Assembly: GCA_024362935.1 (NCBI GenBank)
Contig: JANCRA010000009.1
Location: 15,941,572-16,005,571 of the forward strand
DNA from: Setophaga petechia
Lineage: Eukaryota; Chordata; Aves; Passeriformes; Parulidae
DNA length: 64,000 nt
Reading direction: 5' to 3'
Positions 27,028 through 38,835 of the stretch are shown here, one piece after another. Numbering within the stretch: the first letter of the stretch is position 1; every line of letters begins with the position of its first letter. The notes beneath the pieces were generated by a model. It was not told where the DNA came from and ran no database searches. It worked only from the letters and a program-made list of their open reading frames with translations. The translations under genes were made by a program, and so were the position numbers.

Positions 27028-27125
27028 TCCGAGAATCCTAGAACAAACTGGGCTGCAAGGACCTCTGGAGATTATCTATTTCAGTTCAAAGCTGCACTGG
27101 TTGAGGCCTTTGGAAGGAGCTTGAT
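27028..27125 (-). mobile_element. CR1 LINE 3' tail, reverse orientation
   Basis: Starts with a degraded copy of the CR1 terminal octamer (GAGAATCCTAGAAC) and continues as the antisense 3' UTR (CAAGGACCTCTGGAGATTATC), matching the avian CR1 3' end. It fades beyond about 27125. A short 5'-truncated copy in predicted SGCG intron 1. Confidence 0.75.
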
Positions 27126-30119
27126 ATCTAAAGCCTTGCTAATATAGCCTGATCTGTGGTTAGGGTTCATTACCACAGCTTTGCTCTACTGACTCAGCTT
27201 CATTTCAGAGCATTTATCTTTTAAGAAACTCTTCCATTTTATTCTGTTTTCAGTAGTCTGGAGTCACCAGAACATGGTTTTTATTTAATTATTACTACCT
27301 CTCACTTAAAATCCTTTTCCTCAAAACTGAGGAAATTGGGTGCAGTGGAACCTTGCAGACACGTCTACTTCCATCAGGAGCCTGCATGCTTCTCTCAGAA
27401 AGGTCTAACAGCTTGGAAATTCAAGGTAGGACCTATGTGAAACTTTAACATGAAACAGGCTGTTGTACTCTACAGTCAGCCTTTTCTGAAAGCCACTAAT
27501 ATCCACAACTAATAAGGTAAGGATGCAACAAGTCTGTATAAAATTTAGTATCTGGCACTTGGAATACTGGGAAAAGGTAATGTGAAGCAAAGGTACTAAA
27601 ATTTCTGTTCCTCAGAGCACTGACAGCACAGCAAATAAATGGGGAGGAACTGAAGAGTTTTAACAGTCATTACTACAAGATGATTCCATCCCTACATTGT
27701 TTTATTGAAAATACATATATACCTGATTCTTACAGGCAACCTTCAGGATATACATATCCACAAAGGAATATACATCTTATTGAAAAACATGTGTTTTATG
27801 GCTGCCACCGGCACTATCTAACACTTCAGTACATACCACACTCCATTAAAAAAAATATTTATGTATTTTAGTTTATATTTCTCTTCACAGTCTTAGACAG
27901 ACTTCATCCACCACAGAAACATAACCAACCATGGCATGAAATGCAGCAACTGTTTAACAGCTTTTGGCAGATATACAGAAAGGTTTAATGAGAAGACTGG
28001 CCCAGGTAGCCAAAGCTAAGATGAATTAAATAGTGAGAATACTATTACCCAAGCTGCAAATTTGACCAGGATATTGAATTAACCTGTTATCCAAACTGCC
28101 ATGATTCTTTTAGCCTGGTTTAATAAATAAAAAAGCAACCAAACCCTATGTCAATGTCCAAACCATCCATCTCCCATTCATCTCCCCTACCTCCTTCAAT
28201 AGCTTTTGAGTTTCTTGGCCAATTTCAACGAAATTCGACAGACAAGCAGATCCCTCAAATACTACATTCCTGCAAACTGTCTGAAAATGAGATAACAGAG
28301 AAAATAAGAACCCCCATTTATGTCTTTACTGAGGGACTGCAATGGGCATGAAGACTTTATGAAATATCAGAAAACAGATGTGAGAAAAAGACCATGTAAA
28401 TGTCTCTGCTACAAAAAACCTTCAGTCACTGCTTGTTAAACATGTAAGACAATCAACTCTGAGAAATAAGTCCACAGGAAATCCAGCTTACTTAATTCCA
28501 AGTCATGAAAATAATTAAAAACAGTAAGAGGTTAGGACCTGGGATTTGTATTTCATGTACAAGGCATTACTTCCCACAGGAGGGAAAAAAAATCTCATGA
28601 GGCTATTCAAGCAAGAAGATCTTTGTACATATAACTTTATCTGCCTTATGATTATGAATAAAACTCAAAATATAACATGCTTACACCACCGAGTTTTCAA
28701 CCAGGAAAGAGCTGCATGCTGTTAGCAAAACCATGAGGGTTTGGAAAAGAGATTTTAAGTGGTTCCCTCTAATGCTGGGCTTAATTTAGACTCTTTTATT
28801 TTTAATTTAACCCCATGATCTTGTTGTTATCCTTTGGTGGTATTCTAGGAGCATTTTTTCTTCATTACATGGTAAAAAGGAAGGGTGTATCCAACAGAAC
28901 ATCAGAAATCCATCTCAGCCAAAGTGGCATCATTTGTGACTATCACAAACAAAACTTCCAAAATCTTAACTCATGGCAAAGTTCCAGAACTTTGTGGTAC
29001 AAAGTTCCTACAGTTCACTCAAATGGACTACTAACTTGGAAGTGGCTGTGCAGACCAAAATGAATCTCTCCAAACACAGACAACATCAGTCACACTTGCC
29101 TAGGTCCCCTCCACAGAAAATGGAGATAAGACAGACACTTCTAGGACATGAGTCACATCCTCCTCAAGTAAGAGGAGACTTTAGACAGATTCAGTAAAAA
29201 CACCCATATCTCAGTAAAAGGAGCCTAGCTGACTGGTGTTGATGCACTAAAATCACATTCCTACACTTGGGCAATATCCTGTTTTAGGAACTTCTGTGCT
29301 CAATCAGATTCGTGATTATGTATGCAGTGCAAGCAACTGTTGGTGGCAAGACACCAAGTATCATCCAATAAATCATTTGATAATGAGTCAGTAATCCACT
29401 GATAACTAGTTGGTAATTTTCTTTCAGTAAGAAAAATTATCCACTAGAAAATGTATTTGAATTTAAAGAGATTACAAACTTGCAAAACAAGTTCTGTACA
29501 CAGATAATTGTATGCCCTACATTAATTTAGGTACGGTTCACAGAAATTAAAAATAATTTTGGTAACAATTCCTCAGGTGGGAGGTTTTTATCACACAATC
29601 AAGCCGAAAAGAAGTGTTCAGCAGAACCCTGGATCCATTCTTGACTAAATTTAACTTTTCGTATGTGATAAAAAAACTGAGAGAAATCTACAACTACAAG
29701 CGTCAGAGGTTTACTACTGCAAATCAGATATTTATGTAAGTACAGTAACATGATACTGTAAAAGATTTAAAAGTTACTAAACTTAAAATTTCTACTTTAG
29801 CTTCTTAGTATTACCGAAGTGCAGGTTTAAACTATGTAACTCTTAGTTGCAAAAACAAGTATAAATAAACTATCTGAATCAAAAATAGAAATAGTAGTTA
29901 AAAATGAACACATAATTTAGGCCCTAAAATAATCACATAAGCATCAAAATGATCCTTAAGTAAGGACAAAATCAGTCGGAAATGCTGCACAGAAATGTAG
30001 ACGGGGAGAAGCTCACTACAACCATGTAACAAGTAAAAAACCAACAAAAAAACCTCCTTTTTTAATATTCTAATGTTTTAATACAGATATAAAAGTAATT
30101 TTTAAAAATTGTTACTTAC

Positions 30120-30300
30120 CTTGGAGATTTGAAACAATGTGGACTTGTGAAAAAACTACAACCGGTCTCTTTCCAAGAGAGAATTGTCTAACTTTTCCAC
30201 TACTTTCAGATCTGGAGTGGAAGATATTTTAGGTCTGGCCAAATATCACTGGAAGAAAATTCGTTCACATGTTTGGCTACGTTTTGCATTCCATCCTGTT
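30120..30300 (-). other. SGCG: predicted non-coding exon 1 of SGCG (muscle type)
   Basis: On the minus strand the sequence ends TCTCCAAG followed by GTAAGTAAC, a near-ideal donor with the intron starting at 30119. SGCG genes begin with a non-coding exon, and the distance to exon 2 (19.4 kb) is of the expected order. The right end (about 30300) is inferred from a TTATAA element about 30 bp upstream and is not seen directly. No frame continues openly into exon 2: a minimal upstream ORF (ATG at 30292-30294, TAG after four further codons) would lie in the 5' leader if the start site is where I place it. It could instead be a chance donor, but the muscle motif cluster beside it argues against that. 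Confidence 0.6.
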
Positions 30301-30335
30301 GCTCTGGCACACAGACACAGCTAATTATAATCTGT
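30260..30335 (-). promoter_or_regulatory. SGCG: candidate SGCG muscle promoter: MEF2 site, MCAT, E-box, TATA-like element
   Basis: CTAATTATAA at 30321-30330 is a perfect match to the MEF2 consensus YTAWWWWTAR and contains TTATAA, which could act as a TATA-like element for minus-strand initiation near 30300. CATTCC at 30287-30292 is an MCAT (TEAD) core, and CACATG at 30266-30271 is an E-box, a possible MyoD-family site. Such a combination within 70 bp, about 150-200 bp upstream of a strong donor in the right orientation, is typical of striated-muscle promoters. Each short motif is common alone, so the weight lies in the cluster and its position. Confidence 0.55.
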
Positions 30336-30931
30336 GACATAAGCGGTTAATTCTCCTGCTAAAACAGTTGTGTACTGGCTCCAGAAATGAACTTATGGTA
30401 AGACATAACCAATCCATAATGCGCACTGAAATCACTCAACCTGTCACGTAACGCCAACTTCTTTATTAAAATCTGAGAATGTGAGCATTCCATAGAACCT
30501 GCACGTAAAAACCATTATCAGAGCTGGCTGCTAACAGCACTCAATGCAAAATTAGAAACAAAAAAGACTTCTGCTTTCTTTTATGAAACTGTAACATCCC
30601 AACTGAATTTTAAGAGTTCATTTTCTGAAAACTTTTCATTTTAAGGTTGACATTATTCTAGCTATAATATATACTATCTGGCACATAAAAAGTCTCTTTA
30701 AAAAAGGAAATACAGGTATTGTAATATAGCTATAATAGCACATATAAATTTTATACAAGAACCATACTAACAATTACCAATCTTTCCAAGAAGTTAAGCC
30801 TATCTTGGTATCTAAAACACAGATGCATATATATGCATAGACACATACACAATTACTAGGAACTATATAAAAAAAAGTTGTTTATATTACATATTTTCAG
30901 ATTTCAGACATTATAGGAGTTATAAGACATC

Positions 30932-30934
30932 CTT

Positions 30935-30965
<31 letters not shown>
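30932..30965. repeat. pyrimidine tract ending in poly-T
   Basis: C/T-rich units (CTTTT type) followed by about 16 T, then GCAG. On the plus strand it resembles a strong 3' splice site, and on the minus strand a poly-A tract with A/G interruptions. No exon follows that I can recognise. Confidence 0.85.
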
Positions 30966-33180
30966 GCAGTATCATTAAAGCTTTGAGCTCTCAAATGCAG
31001 AAAAAGAATTCCAGTCTGGCACTGCTTACATTACACTACCTACACAAACATTGACCAGCAGACTTCTTGTTCAACCTCAGATATGTTAGAATCTGTGCCA
31101 GTAGCTTTCCACAATTTAAAAAGCATTAAAATATACATATGTAAGATTTACAGAATAAAAGGTTTGTGCTATGTGAAGCATTGCAATCCTCACCCACTTT
31201 TGGACAGTCTCATTTCTCAAAGCACTATGTTTTCTTTTTCTCAGCCTTGTGCTCACACTGTCATCACGCTTTAGAAGACAAAGCTCCTATCACACATTTA
31301 ACAGCTGCAGATCATAAATTTAGGACTGACACAAATCCAGCTGATCACAGGCTTACAAGAAACATTTTTTTCCTTCATGAGTTCTGTGGCCATAAATGCT
31401 TTATCAAACTCTGTTTACATATACAAATGGTGTTCTTTTCTCTGCAAAGAAATTAATTCATTGGTATCTGCCAAAAATGAGAAATATTTCCAATAAAAGT
31501 ATTTATCAGTATTTTTAAAACAGATTTTGTATTTAATTTCAGGGTTGTATGAAAGAAAGTGTGAGGAAAGCATTTGTATGTTGTGTTAATACCAAAGCTT
31601 TTCTTTAATTGAAATTCCTTTTGAGTAGTAGAGGAAGAAACCTATAAATGATGGAAGAGTTTTGAAAGGTTCACTATTTAGTCATTATTTAGGTAATTGG
31701 GTACTCATGTCTAGGGATTTTCTGCAAAATCTTTTGCCCATTCTTGGAGAAAATCAGAGGATCAGATAAAACTGGGTACATGACCCTCAAAACCCCAATG
31801 CTTTTAACTACATTTATAGCATGTTTTCTTTCAACATATTTGTAAATACTTGATTCTAAACATATAAAAAAGATTGACTAACATAGTACCTAGCTATTGA
31901 AAGATTAGATCCTATCGCCTAGTAGCTCTCTTTATGACAGAACTTTGTGCTATTTTCCATACACGATTTCTCTTCACTAGTCTAGGTGTCTCCCTTGTCC
32001 TGCTCTTCCACATAACTAATTTCTGCAAATTTAAAAGTTGAAAAAATGAAAAGAACAAATAAATACCTCAGTTAGTAACTTCTGAAGTTCTCATGAAGTA
32101 GGACTGAAGCAAGAGCAACTCTCAGTGAGTTCTGTACCATCTGAAGGCAGCTGTCCTCCTATTTAAATGCACAGAAGGGAAAGAGAAAGCAAAATTTTGC
32201 TTGAGTTTGGAGAAAAAATAAGATATATTCTTGAGCTGCCCTCCTCACTACTTCAACTGACAACATCTTGCAAGTGATAGGCCAAAATTCACTCAGCTTA
32301 CAATGTGACACAAACAAATGAAACACTGCACACCCAAGAGCACACACACCATTTACAGCAGAGTAAATGCAAAATAAACATTATTCAAAAATCTATGTGC
32401 AAAATAATAAAAAATATTTTTCTTGCAATTATAAGATTGGAATCCATTAGTATAATGAACAACAAATTCAGTTCTGGGGTTACACTGCATTTGTACAAAC
32501 GCAAATCTTTCTCCCCCTCCCCCCTAATTTTCTGCACAGTTCAAGAATGTTGATATCCCATTCCTCACCCCAAAACTGAAAACTTCCTTTTCAATTGGAT
32601 TTTGAAAGTCAATGCCTGATGACTTAGTCCTGGAAACGTAACTAACATATTTATCTTCCACATTGCCAGAGTCCAACCAAAGCAGCACCTGACTAACTAG
32701 AAGCACTTGCAAACTCATCTCAGGAAAAAAACCCAAGAGAAATGATGGTTTCAATATTCTGCTACTTTAACTGATTCTACATTTTTTCCCTCTTTTGTTT
32801 GGGTTTTTTTTTCTTTTAGCAAACGTTTTTTTTTTTCTTGTAACAAACGTTTGATATATGCCTGTAAGACTTCAAGAACATCTGCTTATTTCTCAAAGTA
32901 CAAAACAACACAGTGCTGGAGAAGACACTATCGGGAATCAGTTTAAGTAATTCATCCAACTAGAAAGGACATAGAAGACATTTGGTCCTGTCAGATATTT
33001 TTCAAGTCTGTGAGGTGTTTAAAGACTGTGATAAGCAGTGGAAAGCAAAGGGTATTTAAGTGGTGATAAGGATTTTGTAAGCAAAGGGTATTCAGGAAAC
33101 AAGACTATTCTAGCCAGTATAGGAAATGGAATTTATCTGAAACACTGTGATTATGTGGAAAACACTAAAAATCACTAAAA

Positions 33181-33248
33181 TTAGGTTGTACAGATGTGTA
33201 ACTCCAGATGATAGCAGAGATCTTTTCCAACCTAAAAGATTCTATGAA
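33181..33248 (+). mobile_element. CR1 LINE 3' tail, forward orientation
   Basis: The segment CAGATGATAGCAGAGATCTT then TTCCAACCTAAAAGATTCTATG is the canonical avian CR1 3' end with one terminal ATTCTATG octamer. Only some 70 bp are clear, so this is a severely 5'-truncated or decayed copy. Confidence 0.7.
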
Positions 33249-35156
33249 ACAGGAGTTTTGAGATATGAAATATTAAAAGATACTTTGGTAAAGGTTCAGA
33301 AAGGTCAAGTAGTATAGTAAAAGCAAATTTAAAGATAAAATGGCTGAAACCTTGGGGAAAAAAGTATGAAAGTAAAACCAAAAATTAACCAAATTCTAAA
33401 ACAACTGAAGTGGGGGATAACTGTAATAATGGCCAGAAAATATTAAAAAGTAATTACTTTCCAGAAATCTCTGGACTACCAATAACAGAGGAGAAATGCC
33501 CAAGTATTCTCTATTCTTGTTCTTGGGCATTTTAGTTATTGATGAGCTCGACTACTGATGCCACAGAAAAAGCACCTTTTCAAAAACGATGTTTTCCTGT
33601 TTTCCTGACTTCCCACTACGTTAGAGACTCCACTGTAATACCAAGCAAGAAGTGTGGGAAAAAATTTTTCTACTGTTTCCCTCCAAAGGATTTTGAATTG
33701 GTTATGTTTAATGTGCTTTTTAAATTTTTAAGGGATAAGATAGCTGTTCATTTACTGATAGATTGAGACCTTGCCTCCTCCTAAGGACAGGGCTATGGTG
33801 AATGTTTAAAAGGGAATGTAATCTTCTACCTGAGCAAAAGAGTGAGCTAAAAGAGCCTTTTATTTTTCCCATATGAACAAAGAGAAACACTTGAAAGTTA
33901 CTCTTACATCAATTAGATCTACAAATACGCAATTGTTTTAAGGAGTTCCAAAGTGGAAAATAATCCAAAAGGAACCTTTTAAAATATAAATATACAACCC
34001 AAAAATATAAGGCTTTAAGGGAGATCTGCTTAGACTATTCCATTACATGATATCGATAAGAAGGCTCAAACCAGCTTTGAAATGTGGAATATCTATGTTT
34101 TATGAGAGAATGAACAAGAAAAAACTAAAAGAGAAAGATCTGAAAAGTAGTATGCAAGACAATACCGAAATTAAAGAACTTGTAAGTATCCAACTGCCCT
34201 GTGTGTCAGTGCATGGCAGGTCTGGTTTCTAGGAAGTTTTTTCATCTCTGAGCATGAACAGCTGGCTGTGGATCTATTGCCTGATCACCTCAACAGTTCT
34301 TCAATCCTGCTTCAGCTGTTAGGTTTCTGTTCCTTGCTGCCACACAGCTTTTTTCTATCCCATTTTTGATGTGTTCTGTCACCTTTCCTCCCCAGTACAC
34401 TCAGTGGGTCCAGAAGAAGAATCTTTTTGCTAATTGTTCACCAGCTCTAGTCCATCTCTTTTCAAATTCACATAGACACAAAATTAATTTATACAGAACT
34501 TTTTCAAACTGTTACAGAGGGCTAGATAATGGCTTTTTTGGGGAAGGATGTGTTAAATAGTATCTTCTACTTGGATTGCATCTTCACACACTCGGATTAA
34601 AAAAGATTTCATTTCTGTGAGTATAATTCTGCATGAACCTTTAAAGAGATTATGTAGTGAAGCAACAAGTGAAAAGCTGCATGTGTATTCTGTGCTCACC
34701 ACTGTACTCTGTGCAAAGATGAGCCTGACAGCTGCCCTGGAATATAGGTAAGTAGGGATAAATTTAGCTTTTAAGAGCAAACAAGAAAGCTAACACTTGT
34801 AGACCCTTCCAAAGAGCCAGCTGAAAAGATTACTTTGCAGTCTACAGCTTATGCAGACTGGAAGACATAATGGAGTGACCTTGCTTTAGAACTACCTTAA
34901 AAGCAGAAAAAGTTGCCTAAGTATCAAGGAGGAAAAACCCCACCAAACACTAAATGTCCAAGCAGATTTGTAACGATTTTGTCCCATTGAGTTGTTGGTA
35001 TAATTCAAATATTCTCCTAAGCATGAAGTGCAAATACTGTTAGCTTGAGGAAGTTAATTGTTAGCTTTTTCTCAGGAAGGAAACCAGAAAAGTTTTTTCT
35101 TTGGTATACTTACCAAAGCATACAGAAACATATACTTTGGTTCATATGAAACTCAC

Positions 35157-35769
35157 TGTGAAAAACGTCAATCACTTGTTTTTAAAATTTTAAAAGTTTA
35201 ATAGTAATATAATGGTTATAAAAATAGTAATACAATTAGAGTAATAATAATTTGGACAATTTGAATTAGGACAATATGAGACAATAGAGACAAAGAGTTA
35301 CGGACGTCGGAGTACCCTTTTCTGGGCAACATAAGCCCGAAAAAGGACACCCATTAACAGAGGATTAACCCTTAAAAGCAATAGCCTGTTGCATGTTCAT
35401 ACACTTCATATATGAGGCATAAATTCCATTCAAATACAGGATTCTGTCTGGTCATCATCAACTTCTTCCTCCAAATCCTAGCAGCACCTTCGAGGCAGGA
35501 AGAAGTTCGTTTCTTCTGATAAGAGGGCAATAAATTCTTTTTCTCTGAAAGATTTAGGTGTCCTGTGGCTTCTATCTTGCTGCGAGTTCTTTCTTTAAAA
35601 AAAGTATTCTACATAGCATAGTTTCTATTTTAACAATTTTTATAACCTAAAACTATATTTAATACAGTACTTAAGAGAATTAATACAGCATTACTTTCTA
35701 ACACAACACATATAATATTCATTTTAATATTTGCGAAGAGCCAATCATAAAATACATGCATTTTTCACA
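35157..35769. mobile_element. solo LTR with intact ends and 5-bp target-site duplication
   Basis: A 613-bp element bounded by the terminal inverted repeats TGTGAAAAA and TTTTTCACA and flanked on both sides by CTCAC (35152-35156 and 35770-35774), a perfect 5-bp target-site duplication. I recognise the body from memory as an ERV LTR abundant in songbird genomes. There is no internal retroviral sequence, so it is a solo LTR left by recombination. Orientation is ambiguous because the ends are palindromic: plus has AATAAA at 35529-35534; minus has a TATA box (GGTTATAAAA at 35637-35646), an inverted CCAAT box near 35741 and ATTAAA near 35200. A 5-bp duplication is usual for ERVL-type elements. Well-preserved ends suggest a comparatively young insertion. 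Confidence 0.9.
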
Positions 35770-37521
35770 CTCACAAATATTCTGGACCGGAGGGTGGAGC
35801 AATGCACTTTTTAATAGGTGTGCTATTTTGTGCACTGGGATTTTTATTTTAGGATATGATTCACTGTGCACCTACTCACAGCTCCAACAGCAAGCACTCT
35901 GTGACAGGCAGAATAGTGTATTTACAATTCTGTTCCATACAGTATGTCAAATCACTTCTACAAGAGACGTCAACAGCACTGACAAGCAACAGAGAACCAC
36001 ATTTCATGTTCTCTGGTCATAACATTTCCTCATACCTCATCTGGTCTTTACTAAAAACAAAACCAAAACCCCAAATACTCTAAATGTCCAGAGCAGGATG
36101 GTCTAGTCTGCCTTGGGATATCTGAATTCTGAGGCATTCAAGTGAAACACATGGCTATCACTCAGTACAGTTGGCTGTATGAAACAGAAAATGGAATGAC
36201 TGTCCCTCCATGGTAGAACAAGTTTGTTAGGCCTTTGAAGCCCTGCCTCTGTACCCATATTCTCATATCACATAATGGCTTGTACAGATACAAACCCTGA
36301 AGAATAGAATGATTTTAACACTCTCCTTTTTTTTCTTCCTATTTCTTTTATCTTTAATTTTTCCTTCTCTACTCACTGACAGAGCAGAAGTACTGGTGAT
36401 CAAGAGATATAAAAGTCTGCCATTTTATTAATAAATGTTATATTTCAGTAACATAGCATATATTTAACTCTGAGAAAGCAAGCTTTTATCTAATTTGTAT
36501 TTTAAACAAAAGCATATAACGGACATAAAACTCTGTTTAAATACAGTTATTCAGTGTCTACTTATTAGTTAGAACGGTATTCTCATTCAGTACCACTATG
36601 CATCTTCCCAGAAAGAAAAAAAAAGAAAGTTAAGGTGCACAAGAAAAATTACTCCAGTTTCAAAAGATTTAGAAGAGAAGTGAAACCATGGAAATTACAG
36701 TGCTCTGGCCAGAACCCTATAACAGGAACCATTGCCCCAGAACTCGTGCCTTGACAGACCCAATGCTCAGAATTTAGTGGATTCTAATTTTATATTTGGA
36801 GCTATTGACTATTAAATTATGGAAGGAATCTGCATTAGTTTAATTTTCTTAAAACTTCAATCTTCAATAAAAGTGATAAAATAATAATACTGTTAAAATA
36901 TAGTATTAAACCACCACTTCTTCCTTGTTAAACAAGAGGGAAAAGTTATTTTAGGATAGTCATACTACAGACCAGCATGTATGCTCAAAGAAAGAGAATA
37001 AGTAAGACTGGCTGTTTAGTATAAATAAATGAACACATTCTTAACAATTTGTTATGAGATCTGAAGAGAACGTCTTTAAATTCTTTTGTTGCACAAGTTC
37101 AGCTCACAAAATAACAAAAGTATTGGCAAAAAAAATACAACTCCAAGGATTAATGTCTTGCAGTCAATGTAGGAAAAGCTTTTATCCAAAACTGATTATC
37201 TCCTGTGGTTTTTTTTGGTAGCCAAGAAAAAGCAATGTTCCCAAAGCATTTTACTTTTCCTTTAAAACTATGCTATAAAATGTTGAATGATTAATGATTT
37301 TTTCTTTACAAGTTCCCATTGTAAAGCTGTTCTGAAGTAGATTACTATTAATTTTGCAATCAAAATCATGCTACACCCTATGACTCACTAAAAGAATGCC
37401 AGGGGAAAAAAGCCCTAGCATTCCAAAATGCCAAAAAAGGGGTGGAGGGTGAGAACAGACACAATAAAAAGCATTTTTCATGCTACAGAGTAAAACAGCC
37501 CAAGCCCCAGATATATTAGGG

Positions 37522-37566
37522 CTATTATTCTGGAAACTAGAAGTTATTCTATTATTCTGGAAACTA
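37522..37566. repeat. 27-bp period duplication
   Basis: CTATTATTCTGGAAACTA occurs at 37522-37539 and again at 37549-37566, 27 bp apart. A small tandem duplication about 130 bp left of the LTR at 37699. Confidence 0.9.
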
Positions 37567-37698
37567 AAATTATACAGTATTTTATAGCATTTCCATTTTT
37601 GACTGCGAAACGGAGTCTCTCGCTTTTAAATTCCCAAGAAATAGTTAAGACATGTACCATGGAGGTACAGAGTCAACCCAGCAAAACAGCTCACATCT

Positions 37699-38835
37699 TG
37701 AAGGCCTGGGAAACCTTTGGTTAACAAAATATAGTTACACATTGCGTTTGCATGAACAGCTTTACATAGCACAGGGGCTACAGGGGTGGCTTCTGTGAGA
37801 AGCTGCCAGAAGCTCCTCCCAGTGTCCGACAGAGCCAATGCCAGCTGGCTCCAAAACAGATGTGCTGCTGGCCAAGGCTGGGCCAATCAGGAATGACAGT
37901 AATGCCTCTGGCATAACATATTTAAGAAGGAAAAACCAGCTGTTGGGCAGATGTAACTGTGGCCAAAGAGCAGTGCAGTGAGAATATGCAGTCACCAAGG
38001 TCAGGGCAGAAGGAGGGGCAGGAGGTGCTCCAGGCACCGGCACTGAGATACTCCTGCAGCCCTTGGTGCAGATTGTGGTGAGGCAGGTGTGACCCAGCAA
38101 CCCACAGAGATCCAGAGGGATTCAGAGATCCACCTGGAATCCATGGAGGAGCCCACACTGGAATAGGTGGATGCCTGAGAGGAGGCTGTGTGACCCCATG
38201 GGAAGCCCATGCTGGAGCAGGCTCCTGGCAGGGACCTGCAGACCATGGAGAGAAGAGTCCATACTGGAGCAGGTTTCCTGGTAGGACTTGTGACCCTGTG
38301 GGAGACCCATGTTGGGGCAGGCTAGGCTGGAAGGACTGTACCCCGTGGAAGAGTGACCCACACTGCAACAGTTTGTGAAGAACTGTTGCCCATGGGATGG
38401 ATCCACGTTGGAGAAGTTCATGGAGATCTGCTGCCTGCAGTGGGAGGGACCCCACACTGGAGCAAGGGAGACTCTTCTCCATGAGCAGTGGCAGGAAAAA
38501 CATGTGATGATGAACTAACTGTAACCTCCATTCCCTATCTCCCTATACTGCTAGGAAGGAGGAGGTAGAGATGAGAAGGAGGGAGAGGTAGGGAAAGGAG
38601 TTTTTAAAATTTGTTTTTATTTCCCATTATCCTGTTCTGATTTTATTGGCAATAAATTCAGTAATATCCCCAAATCAAGTTTGTTTTACCCATGACAGTA
38701 TTTGGTGAGTCATCTTTCCTGGTCTTTATCTCAACCCATGAAACCTTCACTATATTTTTTTCCCCCAGTCCAGCTAGGAAGAGATAGAGCAGCTTGGGTG
38801 GGTGCAGGGCATCCAGCCAGAGTGAACCCACTACA
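37699..38835 (+). mobile_element. long solo LTR (about 1.1 kb) of an avian endogenous retrovirus
   Basis: Starts TGAAGGCCTGGGAAACC and ends AACCCACTACA, giving TG...CA ends. The order of signals fits a plus-strand LTR: CCAAT at 37883-37887, TATTTAA at 37919-37925, a long GC-richer R region, AATAAA at 38651-38656, and a U5 of about 170 bp ending in the typical GGTGGGTGCAGGGCATCC-like stretch. I recognise the family from bird genomes (ERVL-like by memory). No gag/pol or partner LTR is adjacent. A target-site duplication is not evident at the ends I chose. It is less AT-rich than its surroundings, and antisense frames of up to 193 codons inside it are artefacts of this composition. Confidence 0.82.
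38150..38465 (+). repeat. internal array of about seven degenerate ~50-bp units inside the LTR
   Basis: The core CCACACTGGAGCAGG recurs in variant form at about 38150, 38207, 38259, 38307, 38358, 38403 and 38451, a spacing of 45-57 bp. Each unit also carries a variant of CCCGTGGGAGGGACC. It is part of the retroviral LTR and probably arose by tandem amplification in its R region. Confidence 0.85.

Larger units (their letters stand above)
10732..30119 (-). other. SGCG: SGCG intron 1 (predicted, about 19.4 kb)
   Basis: The interval between the predicted non-coding exon 1 donor (30119) and the exon 2 acceptor. A large first intron of this order fits human SGCG as I remember it (roughly 20 kb). 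It holds two old LTRs (12664-12965 and 15697-16131), a CR1 tail (27028-27125), a 35-bp tandem duplication, a palindrome-rich patch and homopolymer tracts. No further coding segment was recognised. Its right boundary depends on the exon 1 prediction. Confidence 0.65.

Noticed and set aside
30932..30970. Plus-strand polypyrimidine tract and GCAG as a real 3' splice site
   Set aside because: No branch-point context or downstream exon recognised; it is better explained as a simple repeat.
37922..38503. 193-codon minus-strand frame and overlapping smaller frames
   Set aside because: It is the antisense of the LTR R region; the repeated residues mirror the ~50-bp array. Not a gene.
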